From contig NC_061068.1 in assembly GCF_021917145.1 (NCBI RefSeq), forward strand, positions 3,458,768 through 3,522,767: a stretch of DNA of 64,000 nucleotides, given 5' to 3'. The notes under the pieces were generated by a model. That model made no database searches, was not told the origin of the DNA, and saw only the letters and a program-made list of their open reading frames with translations. A program made the position numbers and the translations under genes. Shown here piece after piece: positions 50,485 through 63,700 of the stretch (within the stretch, counting starts at the first letter, position 1; each line of letters begins with the position of its first letter). The DNA comes from Hypomesus transpacificus (Eukaryota > Chordata > Actinopteri > Osmeriformes > Osmeridae).

Positions 50485-51883
50485 CAGGGCCGTAACTACC
50501 ATTGAGGACACCGAGGTCGTGTCCTCGGTATTTTTTTTCGTATTTCTGTTTTTTTTTTTTGCTTAAATCGTGGTATATAAACTCAAAATAAAGTACACGT
50601 GAAACTGACTGCAGGACGATGATCTTGGTATCCCACAAACCGTAACGTGATTTTATACTTGAAGAGCCGAGTAGCTCAAGAGTTTGGACATATGTGCTGC
50701 GCGTCATCAACAAAACGTACTGTCGTTATGGTAACCACCAAACACAAGTCGGACGCTGATGTTACCGCCATAGACATACCGCTACTGTTAGTGAATAGCC
50801 TATGTTAGTTACAGTCACTGGAAGAGGAGCGCAGCAAACTAAACATGTAGGTTAAGAGAAGTTTAAGTGGCAGATGGCTGTGAGAAGAAAGATTCATTTT
50901 CATGTGGAAATATTGTATTGCAGCAGCGTACTACTCAGATAAGGAAACATCAAATCAAAGTTTGGTTAACTCCGTCAGTACCGGTTGTCAATCAATTTCC
51001 ACCGGTTGAATCAACATTCATTTTGCGATTGATATGATATGTCATTGATGTGATTGATTGAAAATGAAATTCAGTGGCAATTGGGAAATATCAAACTGAC
51101 TCGCTATCGCTCGGTCGATACGTTCCAGCCTCAGTTTGATATTTCCCGGCATGACCGAACGGTCGAGGTTAGTAAGTAGTTTATTATATGGCAATTTTAG
51201 ATTCTTTTCATTTTGTAAACGAAAATAAATGGTACCTTTAGGCTAATTGTAGCTAGCTCTTAAGTCTTCTCACGGTGTGTTTCATGTGTTGCCAAGCAAC
51301 TCATTACTTTTGATAGAAAGCGGACAACATGGTTCTGCTAAAATGGCTTTAATTTCATCACAAAATAACGACACAAGTGATTCAAAGAGTCTGGTCTTCA
51401 TCCTCACTTTCGATGACAAAGCTTTTCAGCATCATCTGGATAGTAAAACTCAGCAGCTGACTCGTCGATATCGCTCATTTTGAAGCTGACGTCAGAGGGC
51501 AATACGGATCCGTATTGACCGGCGAGGAGGGCAACACGCTGGGGTGACTACCCGTTATCCAATCAAAACGCTCGTACCGTCGTTGCCATATAATAATAAT
51601 TTAAAAAAAATTGTGGTAACTTGCCCTTACTTCATGAGTCCCATAAAGGTCCTTCAAAAAGCCTCAGAATGCCCCATGTTTACCTCAAACTTTCAAAAGC
51701 TCCACACCGCCCCATATTCAAATGTCATAATGATGATGTTTTTGCTCCTTAAGACTCAATAAGAGAAAATGGCCATATTTAAATAATGTAATTTAAAAAA
51801 ATTCCGGGGGAGCATGCCCCCGAACCCGCCTAGAAGTTCTGACTCATGACCTCAGTATTTTTTGGGGCCTGCGTACGGCCCTG
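50485..51883. mobile_element. hAT transposon, 1.4 kb, non-autonomous, with 8-bp target duplication
   Basis: The element starts CAGGGCCGTA and ends TACGGCCCTG, a 10-bp perfect inverted repeat. The flanking octamer CATACAAC occurs at 50477-50484 and 51884-51891. This is diagnostic of a hAT insertion. No long transposase frame is visible inside; the longest frames are under 85 codons with no hAT motif. It contains a 17-bp internal palindrome (51083-51147). Confidence 0.88.
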
Positions 51884-51891
51884 CATACAAC

Positions 51892-53287
51892 TTATTACCC
51901 AAACCTGCACCCGCACACAGCTCTACATCCGCTAAACTCACCCACGCAACACAGAAATAATAGAACTATGTCCAAAATGTATACAGTATTATGGAGGCAG
52001 GTACAGTTGGGCAAGCAGGCCTTGGCTTTGAATTTGTAAAAAGAAAAAAAAGAAGGTAAAAGCTGCTGTGATTTCAGCATTGGCCAATAGAGGGCATTCA
52101 ACGCTGATGCCATGCAAAATCATACTTTCTTATTCAAAATGCATCTGCTTCTATTTTCTCTAACAAAGGAACCCTGTGTAAAATTAACTGCAGGCTATGT
52201 ACAGCTTGCTTTACTACTGGACTCATCCTCACATGGACCAGTGGAGTAGTAGGGACAAGTGAGTATCCTAAAAGAAATGTCAGTGTATCTTCAAACATAA
52301 GCTTACATTGTAGTGGGTGGGTAGTTGAATTCTCTTCCTCAAACATCTTCTGTGCTACTGCAGTGGATCTACCAAAAAAACTCAAATTCTTGTATTTTTT
52401 AAAAGGTACTCTGACTTCAGTAAAAACATTTGGTAAACCCATTTTTAACCGATAACATACATATGTCTTATGTTCATGAAATTCTGGAACTTTGCATAGT
52501 TTATTCTTATTAAATGTGGCTTCACTCTGCATATAGTAGGTGTGCTTTCCACTTCTGGGGAGTACATGTTGGGCTGGGACCTGCTCCAGTCCCCATCAGA
52601 CCTCAGCTGCTTACTCAAACCTTTTTAATCCTCTTACCTCAAGATGGCCCTGAGGGAGTCCACTGCAGGTCCAAGTTTGGAGCCTCCAGATGGTATTAAA
52701 ATATATATTTTTGCTGACAAAGTTAAGAGGCATGATTAAATATGAATAATCTCACCGGGCCAGTCTGGAGTCAGACATGGGGTCATGAAGGGATCTCGAA
52801 TAGTTAAAAGGTGCGCTTGATTGTACCTGACAGCACAATGGAAATACTTCCTTCAATGGAGAGTCTTCATGCAAGGAAAGTTAAATCAAGTGCACCTTAA
52901 ACTGGGGTCCAGCAGGCCTGGGTGGTACATAGTACATGCAATTTACAATCCCTCTTTTTTTCCACCTTCATCAAACACACAGGGGCGGAGTGCCCGTGGA
53001 CAGCCTGACAGGGTGGCATTGCTTTGACATTATTTCAAGTGTTATAAGTGGTTAAATAAATACACCATATCATAAATGAGACGTTATATGTTCTCTATCC
53101 GCTACACATTAGCATAGGATGAAAACAAACCAAAAATCATTTTAGTTGTTGAATTACAAATAAAATAAGTCCCTCATACAGAGGCATGCATCTACCTGGT
53201 CATTTGTACAAGTTTACAGTGTATGTTCCTTCTGTAAGAGAGCAGAGAAATGTACATGGTGATCTTGACAGAGAGCGAGGGAGCACC

Positions 53288-53324
<37 letters not shown>

Positions 53325-55191
53325 TGTTGGAAAAGCTGTGACTGAACACTGTGACCACACAGACCCAGACACACACCCGAAAACTCCCTGCTTCACACAA
53401 CAAGAACATATGGGAACACATGGTCTGGTAGAAGTTATAAAAATGGAATTATTCCAAAAGGAATTTCTCACCATCTCACCATCTTAATAAGGAGGAGAGA
53501 AGAGGATGAGCCTACAGAATCAGGAAGGATGGAGCAGTATTGAGAGAGCAGTATTTAGAGAGAGACAGACAGGAAAGAATAGTGGACAGCTACAGTCGCT
53601 CCCTAACCAGAAAGTGTAGAAACTTAAGATTACAACCAACACCTTTTCAACAAGCTCAAAGTTTCAGACCGTTTCAGAAAAGCAGATATTTCCAGAAAGA
53701 AAGATCCCCAACAGTCTGTGAGAGGCATATGCTAGAAAAAGGCTCCTTCTCCATCTCATCTTCCTGACAGCAGGAGGGAGAGCAACCACATTCATGGCAG
53801 TGGCCTTTTCCCCGGAACAAACAAACAGGAAGCGAAGCATCAAATCAAAACATAATCTATTTTATGATTATTTCTTGATTTCTTGTATTTTCAAATTGGC
53901 TCTCTACTGCCCTTCACTAGACAGTGAGACCACATCCTGCATTCCACAGTTACTAGTGGGCTTCAAGGCCAGTGTCTTGCATATCATATTCATCAACTCT
54001 GTCCTCCTTTGCCAAGGATTGCCTTCATATATATTATATCAATACTTTACCATACATTACTGTACATCATACATTGGAAGAAATTGGCAGCACAAAAAAT
54101 AGACACATATATATATTATCTTTGTTCCATCACCCTGACATCAAAAAGAGTTTTATCCCAAGAGAGGTTCATGCTGATATTGCCTTTCCAGATAAGCAAA
54201 AATACTGCAGGCTGATCATATGAGTATTGTGCCAAACAAGCGCTGCTCTGTGAGGAGAGGAAACAAAGGGAAAAAAGAGCTACACTTTAAGTGTAACCTG
54301 ACATCTCTGATCAACAGTGACTCGACACTTTCCTCCTTTCAACTGTCCATTAACTCTGTGCAGGTGGTAGTCCAGACACACAACCATTATCTAGTTATCA
54401 AATAACCAATTCACCATTCCAGTAGCCTGCAGATCATCTATCTAAAGCCCTTTACAACCAGAACCAAACCCACATTGTTTATCCATCTCAGTTTATGTAT
54501 CGAAAAATAAGTGAGTTGGAAGTTTCTGGTGGCAGGGCATCTGTACTAAAGTGCATCTTCAGTTGAGATGGCAGACTGCAGGTCTTTATCAAACTACAGA
54601 TCATTAACTGGCGAATCAAACAGCAATCAGTTAACTGATCATCTTTGTGCAATGACCTCCGGTTTTGGCCCTGAACTATGATTCAACTAGAATCTGTGGC
54701 GAGTCAAAAGGTAGCTGTACCGTATCAGTGGAGTATCACAACTCGACTCATTTTGACACACTAAAGATGAACATGAAGTTCAGTATGACATCATTAGAGA
54801 TGAAACATGACATCACTGACTAGTTTGGTTTAGAAACACTCACGTCATTACAAAGACACTTCCTGAACATGTAGTGGGGACACACAGTGATGACAACTGG
54901 TTAGGAAACTCAGAGCCTCCCATCTGAAGGACCAGAGGGTCTGGAGGGGACAGGGTGGGGTATGGGGAAGAGGGGCAGGGAGCGGGGGACAGAATCTATC
55001 ACTTAACCCTTTTACCGGCTTAACCCTAACCCACCTTCCAATTGCAATTGGTGAGGAAGATTCATAAAGTAAATCTCCACAGAGATGAATCAGGTTGACA
55101 TCCTACAAGTTTAGAGTTCGTTCCCGACGGTAACGTTCCCCACCCTCACTCCCAGCTGCACCATCCCTGACCTGAGCATGTCCTGAGCCCC
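51892..55191 (-). other. Downstream of dock3 stop; probable 3' UTR, no other gene seen
   Basis: Unique AT-rich sequence with a GA run at 53293-53321. Short frames on both strands lack recognizable domains. The minus-strand frame at 52134-52532 is the longest (132 codons) and I do not recognise it. Confidence 0.4.
53293..53321. repeat. GA microsatellite
   Basis: Short uninterrupted GA run. Confidence 0.85.
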
Positions 55192-56274
55192 CTACTCCTC
55201 ACTGCTGACCCCATGCTCCCACGCCACCTTGGCCTGCTCCTCCTTGCCCCCCAGGAGGGGCTGGGAGATCTTGCGGGGCATGGGCCTGGGGGGTGCCGGC
55301 GAGGACGGAGGGCCCAGGTCCTCCTCGGGGATGCAGCCCTCCCTGAGGTAGGGCTTGGGGGGCAGGGCCGGGGGGGGCTCGTGGTGGTGGTACAGGGGCG
55401 GGTGGGGGTAGTGGAGGTGGAGGGGGCCCTCCTGGGGGACGGTGGCCAGGATGGGGGCCACGCCGCCGGGGGCGGACAGGCTGCGGCAGGGCGGGAGCTT
55501 GGCTCCATCCAGGACGTCGGGCTCGGACACGCTGTAGCGCACGGCCAGGTAGGGGGAGGGGGAGTCCAGGTCCTCGCCGTCCGTGGTCCACGTCTGGCTG
55601 CTGGGGGCGGAGTCTAGGGTGTCGGTGCGTACGGGCGGCTCGCAGGAGGAAGATGATTGGCCGGCGGGGGCGAAGTTGCTCTCACTGAGGGAGGAGACGC
55701 CACTGCTGGCGCTGCCAGAGAGGGTGGAGTTACTGCCATCCAGGACGGACTGGGGACTGGTGGGCGAGGCAGGTATAGGGTGCAGGGGAGACTGGGGAGA
55801 GAGAGGAAACACACAGAGAGATAGATAGAGAAAAGAGAGAGAATGAGGGGGAATGAGAGAGAAAATTAGAGCGGGAATGAGAGAAAGAATGAGGGAAGAG
55901 CAAAAACAAGAGGGAAAAGAAAGACGTTATGGTACTTCCTGACTGCCTGCCTGCTGACAGACTATCTAACTGACTGTTGGACAATCTGACTGGCTGGCTA
56001 GCTTGCAGCAGGAGAGAGAGATGTTATCACTGGGTGCTGTTACACACAGATGCATTCCTAAAGACGGCAGAAAAGACATGATCAAACTGAAGCAAATGGA
56101 CAAATGGAAGCACACACACATACACTCAAACGTAACCTCTCTCTCCTACTCACTCACACACACACACACACACAAACACACACAGCTCTTATTATCTTGA
56201 AAGTCATGGGATGTTTGTAAAGCTCAGACTCCCAGTAGACTGAGGGGACCATGGGAACCAACAGGACATTAGGG

Positions 56275-56315
<41 letters not shown>

Positions 56316-56499
56316 GGCAGGCAGGCAGACAGACAGGCTGACGGCTGACTAGCAGAGACTAGGAGGGTACCTTTCTTAAGGAGCGCGCAGGGAGAGCTGG
56401 AGGGAGGTCGCTGATCTGGTGGTGGAAAGCATCAAAGTGCATCGAGAAGTGTCCTATTGGGAAGACACAGCAGGACAGACGGGTTGGAGCGAGAGACAT

Positions 56500-56537
<38 letters not shown>

Positions 56538-56553
56538 GGGGAGAGAGACATCC

Positions 56554-56590
<37 letters not shown>

Positions 56591-59500
56591 CGGGGAGAGA
56601 GACATCCAGAGAGAGAGAAAGAGAGAGACACACACAGAGTGAAAGAGAGCGAGAAAGAGAAAAAGAAAGAAACTGCTGTGTTCAGAGCTCTGATGTAGAT
56701 GCCCTGCCCAGAGCAAACCCTGCAGGCTCCAGACCAGATCTGGCAGCACGTGGATGGGTGCAAGCGGCCGAAGGCGGAAGCTTAGAGCAGTGACCGCCAT
56801 GTTGCTCCCACTCCTCAGACCCATCTCAGATCTAGAGTCTGGGGAGGAAGCTTAGCTCTGGACAGGGCTATCCTCAGAGACAGGGGAGGGGGGAGGAGGG
56901 AGGAGGGGGAGGAGGGAGAGACACAAGGAGGTACGAGAGGGTAGGGGACATCTAAGACATTGAGGGCAGAGGGCACGCTGTATCTAAGAGGGAGAAGACA
57001 CACACACACACACCATGTTCACCCCTGCTAATCACCTCCCTCAGAACACCGTTTAGAACATTTATCCGACAGACCCACGCACGCTTGCACACGTATGCAT
57101 GTACACGCATACATACACAGACACGTGCGCAAACAGACACACAACCGCAAACACACACACACATGAAAGCACATGCACACAATACTGTAGAATCACGTCA
57201 ACATGAAAGCACACACACACACACACAATGACAGGATTTGACAGCCCCATGGTCACAGCTGCAACACACTGTGGATTCACTGCAGCCGGGTTGAGGAGAC
57301 GAACCAAAAGAACAACCATCAGAACTACACAGGCTGCAAACCCTCATCTCTCTTTGGAACGGAAGAAGACTTGGAGATCGTTTCGACTGGTTCAGCTGGT
57401 CTGGTTGGTAGGCCTGGTTACCTACCAACTGTCTACTGTGCTCCCAGGCCAGCCCACACACACACACACCCTGTTTGAGACACCATAGAAAGAGTCCCAG
57501 CAGGCCTGGGACCAGGATGTAGTCAGGTAGCAGGTCATCCCTATCAGCAGCAGACTGTGGGCTGGTCTCTGACACCCAGGGTGTGGTGTCCCAGCGCCAC
57601 CACTAGAGGGGGCTGTCACGCTGGCTCACCAGGGGGCAGGCTGCGAGGGGGGACCGGGGGGGCCAGGACACTGCCCACGTGGGCCGACAGGAAGGGGAGG
57701 GCCTCCCTGGTGCCGCTGTCCAGACTCCAGCTGCTGGGCGTGGTCAGGACTGGAGTGAGGAGAGAGAGAGGGGGGGGGGGAGAGAGGGTGGGAGGGAGAT
57801 GATTAGCACATGGGTACAGTTAGTCTCCACGATGTCTTCTGCTGTGAGACCAGCTAAAGGACGAAGGTGAAGATGATGAAGATGATGTGGAAGCTCACCT
57901 TTCTCTGCCACTGATAGATTGGGGTCGCTGCACGGCTTGCATGGACCAATCACCTGGTGGAACAACGCCCGCTGGAAATTGGTTGGCTGATGAAATATAG
58001 AAATATAATTAAAAGTGGAATGTGTGTGTGTATATGGCCCTAGCTGTCCATTGTCAGTGATGTTGAGTGTGTGTCTGTGTCTGTGTGTTTGTGTGTGTCT
58101 GTGTGTGTGTGTGAGTGTGTGTGTGTGTGTGTGTCTGTGTGTGTGTGTGTGTCTGTGTGTGTGAGTGTGTGTCTGTGTGTGTGTGTGTGTGTGAGTGTGT
58201 GTCTGTGTGTGTGTGTGAGTGTGTGTCTGTGTGTCTGTGTGTGTGAGTGTGTGTCTGTGTCTGTGTGTGTGTGTGTGTGTGTCTCCACCTGTCCGTTCTC
58301 GGTGATGTTGGGGTACATGGCGCTGCTGGGTCTGTCCCGGTGGGGAGGCAGCAGCATGAGCATCTCCCGGTTGTGGCGGAATTTATCAGGGAGAGACGGA
58401 GAGCCTACTGGAGGAGGAGCACAGGGGGACAGGGTGAGAACCCTGGAGAGAAGAAGGGAGAGGGGGGGAGGGAGAGGGGGAGGGGGAGAGAGAGGAGGGA
58501 GGGAGAGAGGAAGGGAAAGGGGGGGAGGGAGAGGGGGAGGGGGGAGAGAGAGAGGCGGAGAGAGAGAGAGACAGAAAGGGAGAGAGAGGAAAGGAAAACA
58601 GCGTCCGTGCGTGTATGTGAGTATGTGTGACAGCTCCTCCACCGGTCCTTACCTCTGATGCAGGAGGGGGCGGAGTTTATCATCTGTGACGGGGCCGAGT
58701 GGGTGGAGCTCAGGCTGGAGGAGGAGGGGCTGGGCTGGAGGAGGACGAGAAGCGACAGGTTAGGAGGTCAGCCCTCGATAAGGAGGCGGGGAAGGTGTCA
58801 GTGATAGTGTCAGGGACGGTGTCAGGGCTCTGGGCTCAGGGCTCTGGGCTCAGGGGTCAGGGGTCAGGGGTCAGGGGAGGTACCTGCATGCGGTAGAAGT
58901 CCTCGGGGTGCTCCAGCACCAGGCCGTCGGTCAGGATGAGCAGGTTCCCCGTTTCACTGGAAGAGTGGGACGACAGAGAGGAGGACGACTGACGCACTGA
59001 AGCCAGCAGGCTGATAGGAGGAGGGAGGGAGGGGGTGGGCCACACAAGGGAAGGGGGGAGGGTGGGGGGGGGGGGGGGGGGGAGGGGGGTGGTTGGGTGT
59101 GACAGAAGGGAGGGAGGAACACAACCAGAGAGTGAGGCAGGCCAGGGGAGGGGGGGGGGGGAGGGGGTGAAGGGAAGACGGTGAGCAGTGAAGATGGGGT
59201 GAGAGACAACACAAACACCATGATGAATGTTGAAGGGAGAGAAGAGAGAGAGAGGATGGAGGGAGAGTGAGAGAACAGATTTTGACAGAAAAAGTGAAGC
59301 GAGGTAAGTGAGGAAGAGAGGAATGGAGAGGAGTGACAAATGTGAGCAGTTTTAGGGTGTGTGTGGGTGGGGTGTGGTGGGGTGTGGTGGGGTGTGGTGT
59401 GGTGGGGTGTGGTGGGGTGTGGTGGGGTGTGGTGGGGTGTGGTGTGGTGTGGTGTGGCGGGGTGTGGTGGGGTGTGGTGTGGTGTGGTGGGGTGTGGTGG

Positions 59501-60322
59501 GGTGTGGTGGGGTGTGGTGTGGTGGGGTGTGGTGGGGTGTGGTGGGGTGTGGTGTGGTGGGGTGTGGTGGGGTGTGGTGTGGTGGGGTGTGGTGGGGGGT
59601 GGTGGGGGGTGGTGTGGTGGGGGGTGGTGGGGTGGGGTGTGGTGGGGTGTGGTGGGGTGTGGTGGGGTGGGGGGTGGTGGGGGGTGGTGTGGTGGGGTGG
59701 GGTGTGGTGGGGTGGGGGGTGGTGGGGGGTGGTGTGGTGGGGTGTGGTGTGGTGGGGGGTGGTGGGGTGTGGTGGGGTGTGGTGGGGTGGGGGGTGGTGG
59801 GGGGTGGTGTGGTGTGGTGTGGTGTGGTGGGGTGTGGTGGGGTGGGGTGTGGTGTGGTGGGGTGTGGTGGGGTGGGGGGTGAACTACAGCAAGGGAATCA
59901 ACAACAACTTTAGCATGCATGTGTGTGTTGTGTGTGTGTGTGGTATGCATGTGTGTGTTGTGTGGTATGCATGTGTGTGTTGTGTGTGTGTGTGGTATGA
60001 ATGTGTGTGTGTGTGGTATGAGTGATCATGTCAGAGCGTGTGTGTGTGGTATGCATGTGTGTGTGTGTGGTTTGCATGTGTATGTGTGTGGTATGCATGT
60101 GTGTGTGTGTGGTATGAGTGATCATGTCAGAGCGTGTGTGTGTGGTATGCATGTGTGTGTGTGTGGTATGCATGTGTGTGTGTGACCGACCTGTGCCTGT
60201 GCATGAGTTTCAAGCTCTCTGGGCTGAGGGGGCTGTGGGAGGCCAGGATGCCTCTGGGAGTGCTGCTGCCTGGGCCGGGCTTGTCCACACCTGGCAGACC
60301 CTGGACACCACACACACACACA

Positions 60323-60396
<74 letters not shown>

Positions 60397-60677
60397 TCAA
60401 CTCTTTCTCGACTCCACTCTCTCTTACTGCTCAACACTCTTTCTCCAGACAACAGGACTCTGAACACTCTGAATCTGAGTCTAGAAGAGTAATACTTTTT
60501 ACTTTTTGGCTTATTCACATTTCAGAAAGATACTCTGTGCTGAATATATGAGAGAAAGGAAGAGTGAGTGAGAGAGAGAGATGGGGAGAGAGAGAGACAG
60601 ATACAGAGAGAAAGAGAGAGTGTGAGAGAGAGACAGATACAGAGAGAGACAGATACAGAGAGAAAGAGAGAGTGAGA

Positions 60678-60715
<38 letters not shown>

Positions 60716-60716
60716 A

Positions 60717-60763
<47 letters not shown>

Positions 60764-63700
60764 TACAGAGAGAAAGAGAGAGTGAGAGAGAGAGAGAGAG
60801 AGAGAGACAGATACAGAGAGAAAGAGAGAGTGAGAGAGAGAGAGACAGAGAGAAAGAGAGAGTGAGAGAGGGGGAGAGAGAGAGAGACAGAGAGAAAGAG
60901 AGAGTGAGAGAGAGAGAGACAGAGAGAAAGAGAGAGTGAGAGAGGGGGAGAGAGAGAGAGACAGAGAGAAAGAGAGAGTGAGAGAGGGGGAGAGAGAGAG
61001 ACAGAGAGAAAGAGAGAGTGAGAGAGGGGGAGAGAGAGAGAGACAGAGAGAAAGAGAGAGTGAGAGCTCTTCATCCAACACTCACGTGGAACAGGCTGCT
61101 CCTCATGACCTGGAACTGATCTATCAGCTTCTTGTGCAGGGGACGCATTTCTGGGTGCACCAGCTTCTCATGAACAGCCAGGCCCACTCCCAGGATATGA
61201 ACCTACACACATGCACAGAGAGGATGGTGTTTGTGTGCGAGGAGAAAAAGTCTGGACACAAACCGCCTTGTGAGGTTTTGAAGCCGACACAGGTTTTAAT
61301 CCTACTTGGTGTAAATGGATAACGTGTCCTTAAAGACAGGAGGACGTAAGTGCAGGTGTGGAGGAGAAGAGAAGGTGTCTGACCTGCTCCTGCATCAGGT
61401 CCTTCAGCTGGGTGATCTTCTCTGTATCCTCAGGATGACTGGAGATGTACTCCTTATCAAAGAACGCCTAGACAACCAGACAACCACAACACTGAGTAAG
61501 AGATTATACCTCACACACACCCTTCACCCTAACACACAGCCTCCCTTCATCCTCAAATACGGTCCAAATACACATCACAACAGGCTAGTAATCAATGGGT
61601 CGCTGGTTCGATTCCCGGCTGTGCCAAATTATGTCGTGTCCTAGGGCAAGTCACTTCACCCTACTTGCCTCAGGGGGAATGTCCCTGTACTTCCTGTAAG
61701 TCTCTCTGGATAAGAGCGTCTGCTAAATGACTACATGTTCACACACTTCCTAGGTCTGCTCTACTTGTCTGAGCTATTTTAACGACTCCGTAAAGCAGCG
61801 TCCAGCTCCAGTATCCCACAATCCCCCCCTCGCCCTCCTCACTTCCTGGTAGCGGGCGATGCCTCCGTTGACGGCGGCGTCGATGACCCCGTTCAGACAC
61901 ATGCTGAGCAGGTTGATGTTGCCATGGAGCTGCTTGTGCTGGTACTGGCTGATGAGCGTGCGCAGCTCGTGGTTCTTGTTCTCCACCACGTAGATGGCGT
62001 TCTCCAGGGGACTCACCTCCACCTGGGGACGGGGGAGGAGAGGGAACCACACGCACCTCAGCACCTGTCTCTGACGTGTGTTTGGTTTGCTGGAGGGAGC
62101 CCGAGACGGAATGAGCGATTCGCTTGACACATGATGAAACACGACAATATGTGACTTTGATGTCTTCTCTGTTGTAATTGTATAGAATGACTTCTTTATG
62201 ATTCTGCCTGGTTAAATAAAGGTCAAAAAAAGTATCGGACACAGAAACGGATCCCCACCAGTTCTCTCTTCTCCACCTGGAACCAGCGGGAGATTCCGGG
62301 CAGGGGGTGGGTCAGGATGAGGGTGGTCCTCTCAATCCACAAGCTCTGTAAAGAGAAGGTCCACAGGTGACGCAACAGCCAACCCGCACACAGAACACTC
62401 ACCTGCTGCCCACATCACCACGAGTCAGCAGCTTCACCGCATTAGGAAGTCTATGTTGATGATGCACTGGACAGAATGAGGGATGGTTGCATTGCGGGGG
62501 TCCTGCAATCATTAGCTATACGCCGATCCTAACTTTTGGGAACCCCAGATCCTGACTAGATGAGAAACGTTCAGCAGGACAGAAGAGCGTGAGGGGAGAG
62601 AATGTGCCAGAAGGTCGTCCGACCTTGAACTCGTTCTCCCTGTCCTTGGAGCCCTTGTGGAAGGGCCGGTCGTAACGGAAGCGGCGCACGTTGTTGACCC
62701 GGTAGAAGCTCTTGATCCGATCGGGGACGCGGTCCATCTGGAGAACGTTCACGCTCTCCGGTACCGGCGTCACCGCATATATCTGGAGGTCTGGAGGGGG
62801 GTCGTTAAGGAACACACACACATACATACACACACACACACACACCCCAATAACAAGACAATCTGTCCTCATACAAGCCACTCACACATAAGTGGACTAA
62901 ACACACACATACACTCTAACACACACACACAAACTCTAACACTTTGGCGAGGATACACTGAGCATCGCACTGTAAGATGGCTTCATCCGGCTGGTTGGGA
63001 TGCTGCATGGCAATGGCTTGTGGGAATTCTCCCAGCATCCTTTGCTGGAAGGCCTCCAGTCTCTCGTAATCGTGACCCCGGCAGACAAACTCCTTGTTCT
63101 GTCAGGAGAACCCCCCCCCCAGATGGAACCAGTTCAGACACAGAACATCTCCTCTAAGGCTCACTAACTCAACATCCGTAATCCGTAAACCACCAAAACA
63201 AACCTCGGAAACCGGAAAGAATCTGGACTAGTTTTCTGTTTTACAGTCCCAGTAGCATAAGAGCCTTCTCAGGGTGTGTCTGAGGTGTGTCTGAGGAGTG
63301 TCTGAGGCGTGTCTGAGGGTGTCTGAGGCGTGTGTGAGACGTGTCTGAGGCGTGTCTGAGGCGTGTCTGAGACGTGTCTGGGGAGTGTCTGAGGTGTGTG
63401 AGACGTTTCTGAGGCGTGTCTGAGACGTGTCTGAGACGTGTCTGAGGCGTGTCTGAGGCGTGTCTGAGGGGTGTCAGAGACGTGTCTGAGGCGTGTCTGA
63501 GGCGTGTCTGAGGGGTGTCAGAGGCGTGTCTGAGACGTGTCTGGGGAGTGTCTGAGGTGTCTGAGGCGTGTCTGAGGCGTGTCTGAGGGGTGTCTGAGGC
63601 GTGTCTGAGGGGTGTCAGAGGCGTGTCTGAGACGTGTCTGGGGAGTGTCTGAGGCGTGTCTGAGGCGTGTCTGAGGGGTGTCTGAGGGGTGTCAGAGGCG

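Noticed and set aside
52134-52532. 132-codon minus-strand frame as a possible gene
   Set aside because: No domain recognised, no clear splice partners, and it lies in the probable dock3 3' UTR; not enough to call a gene.
58931-59950. 339-codon Pro/His-rich minus-strand frame
   Set aside because: It is the antisense of the G/T satellite; the true dock3 exon here (58884-59010) uses a spliced frame.
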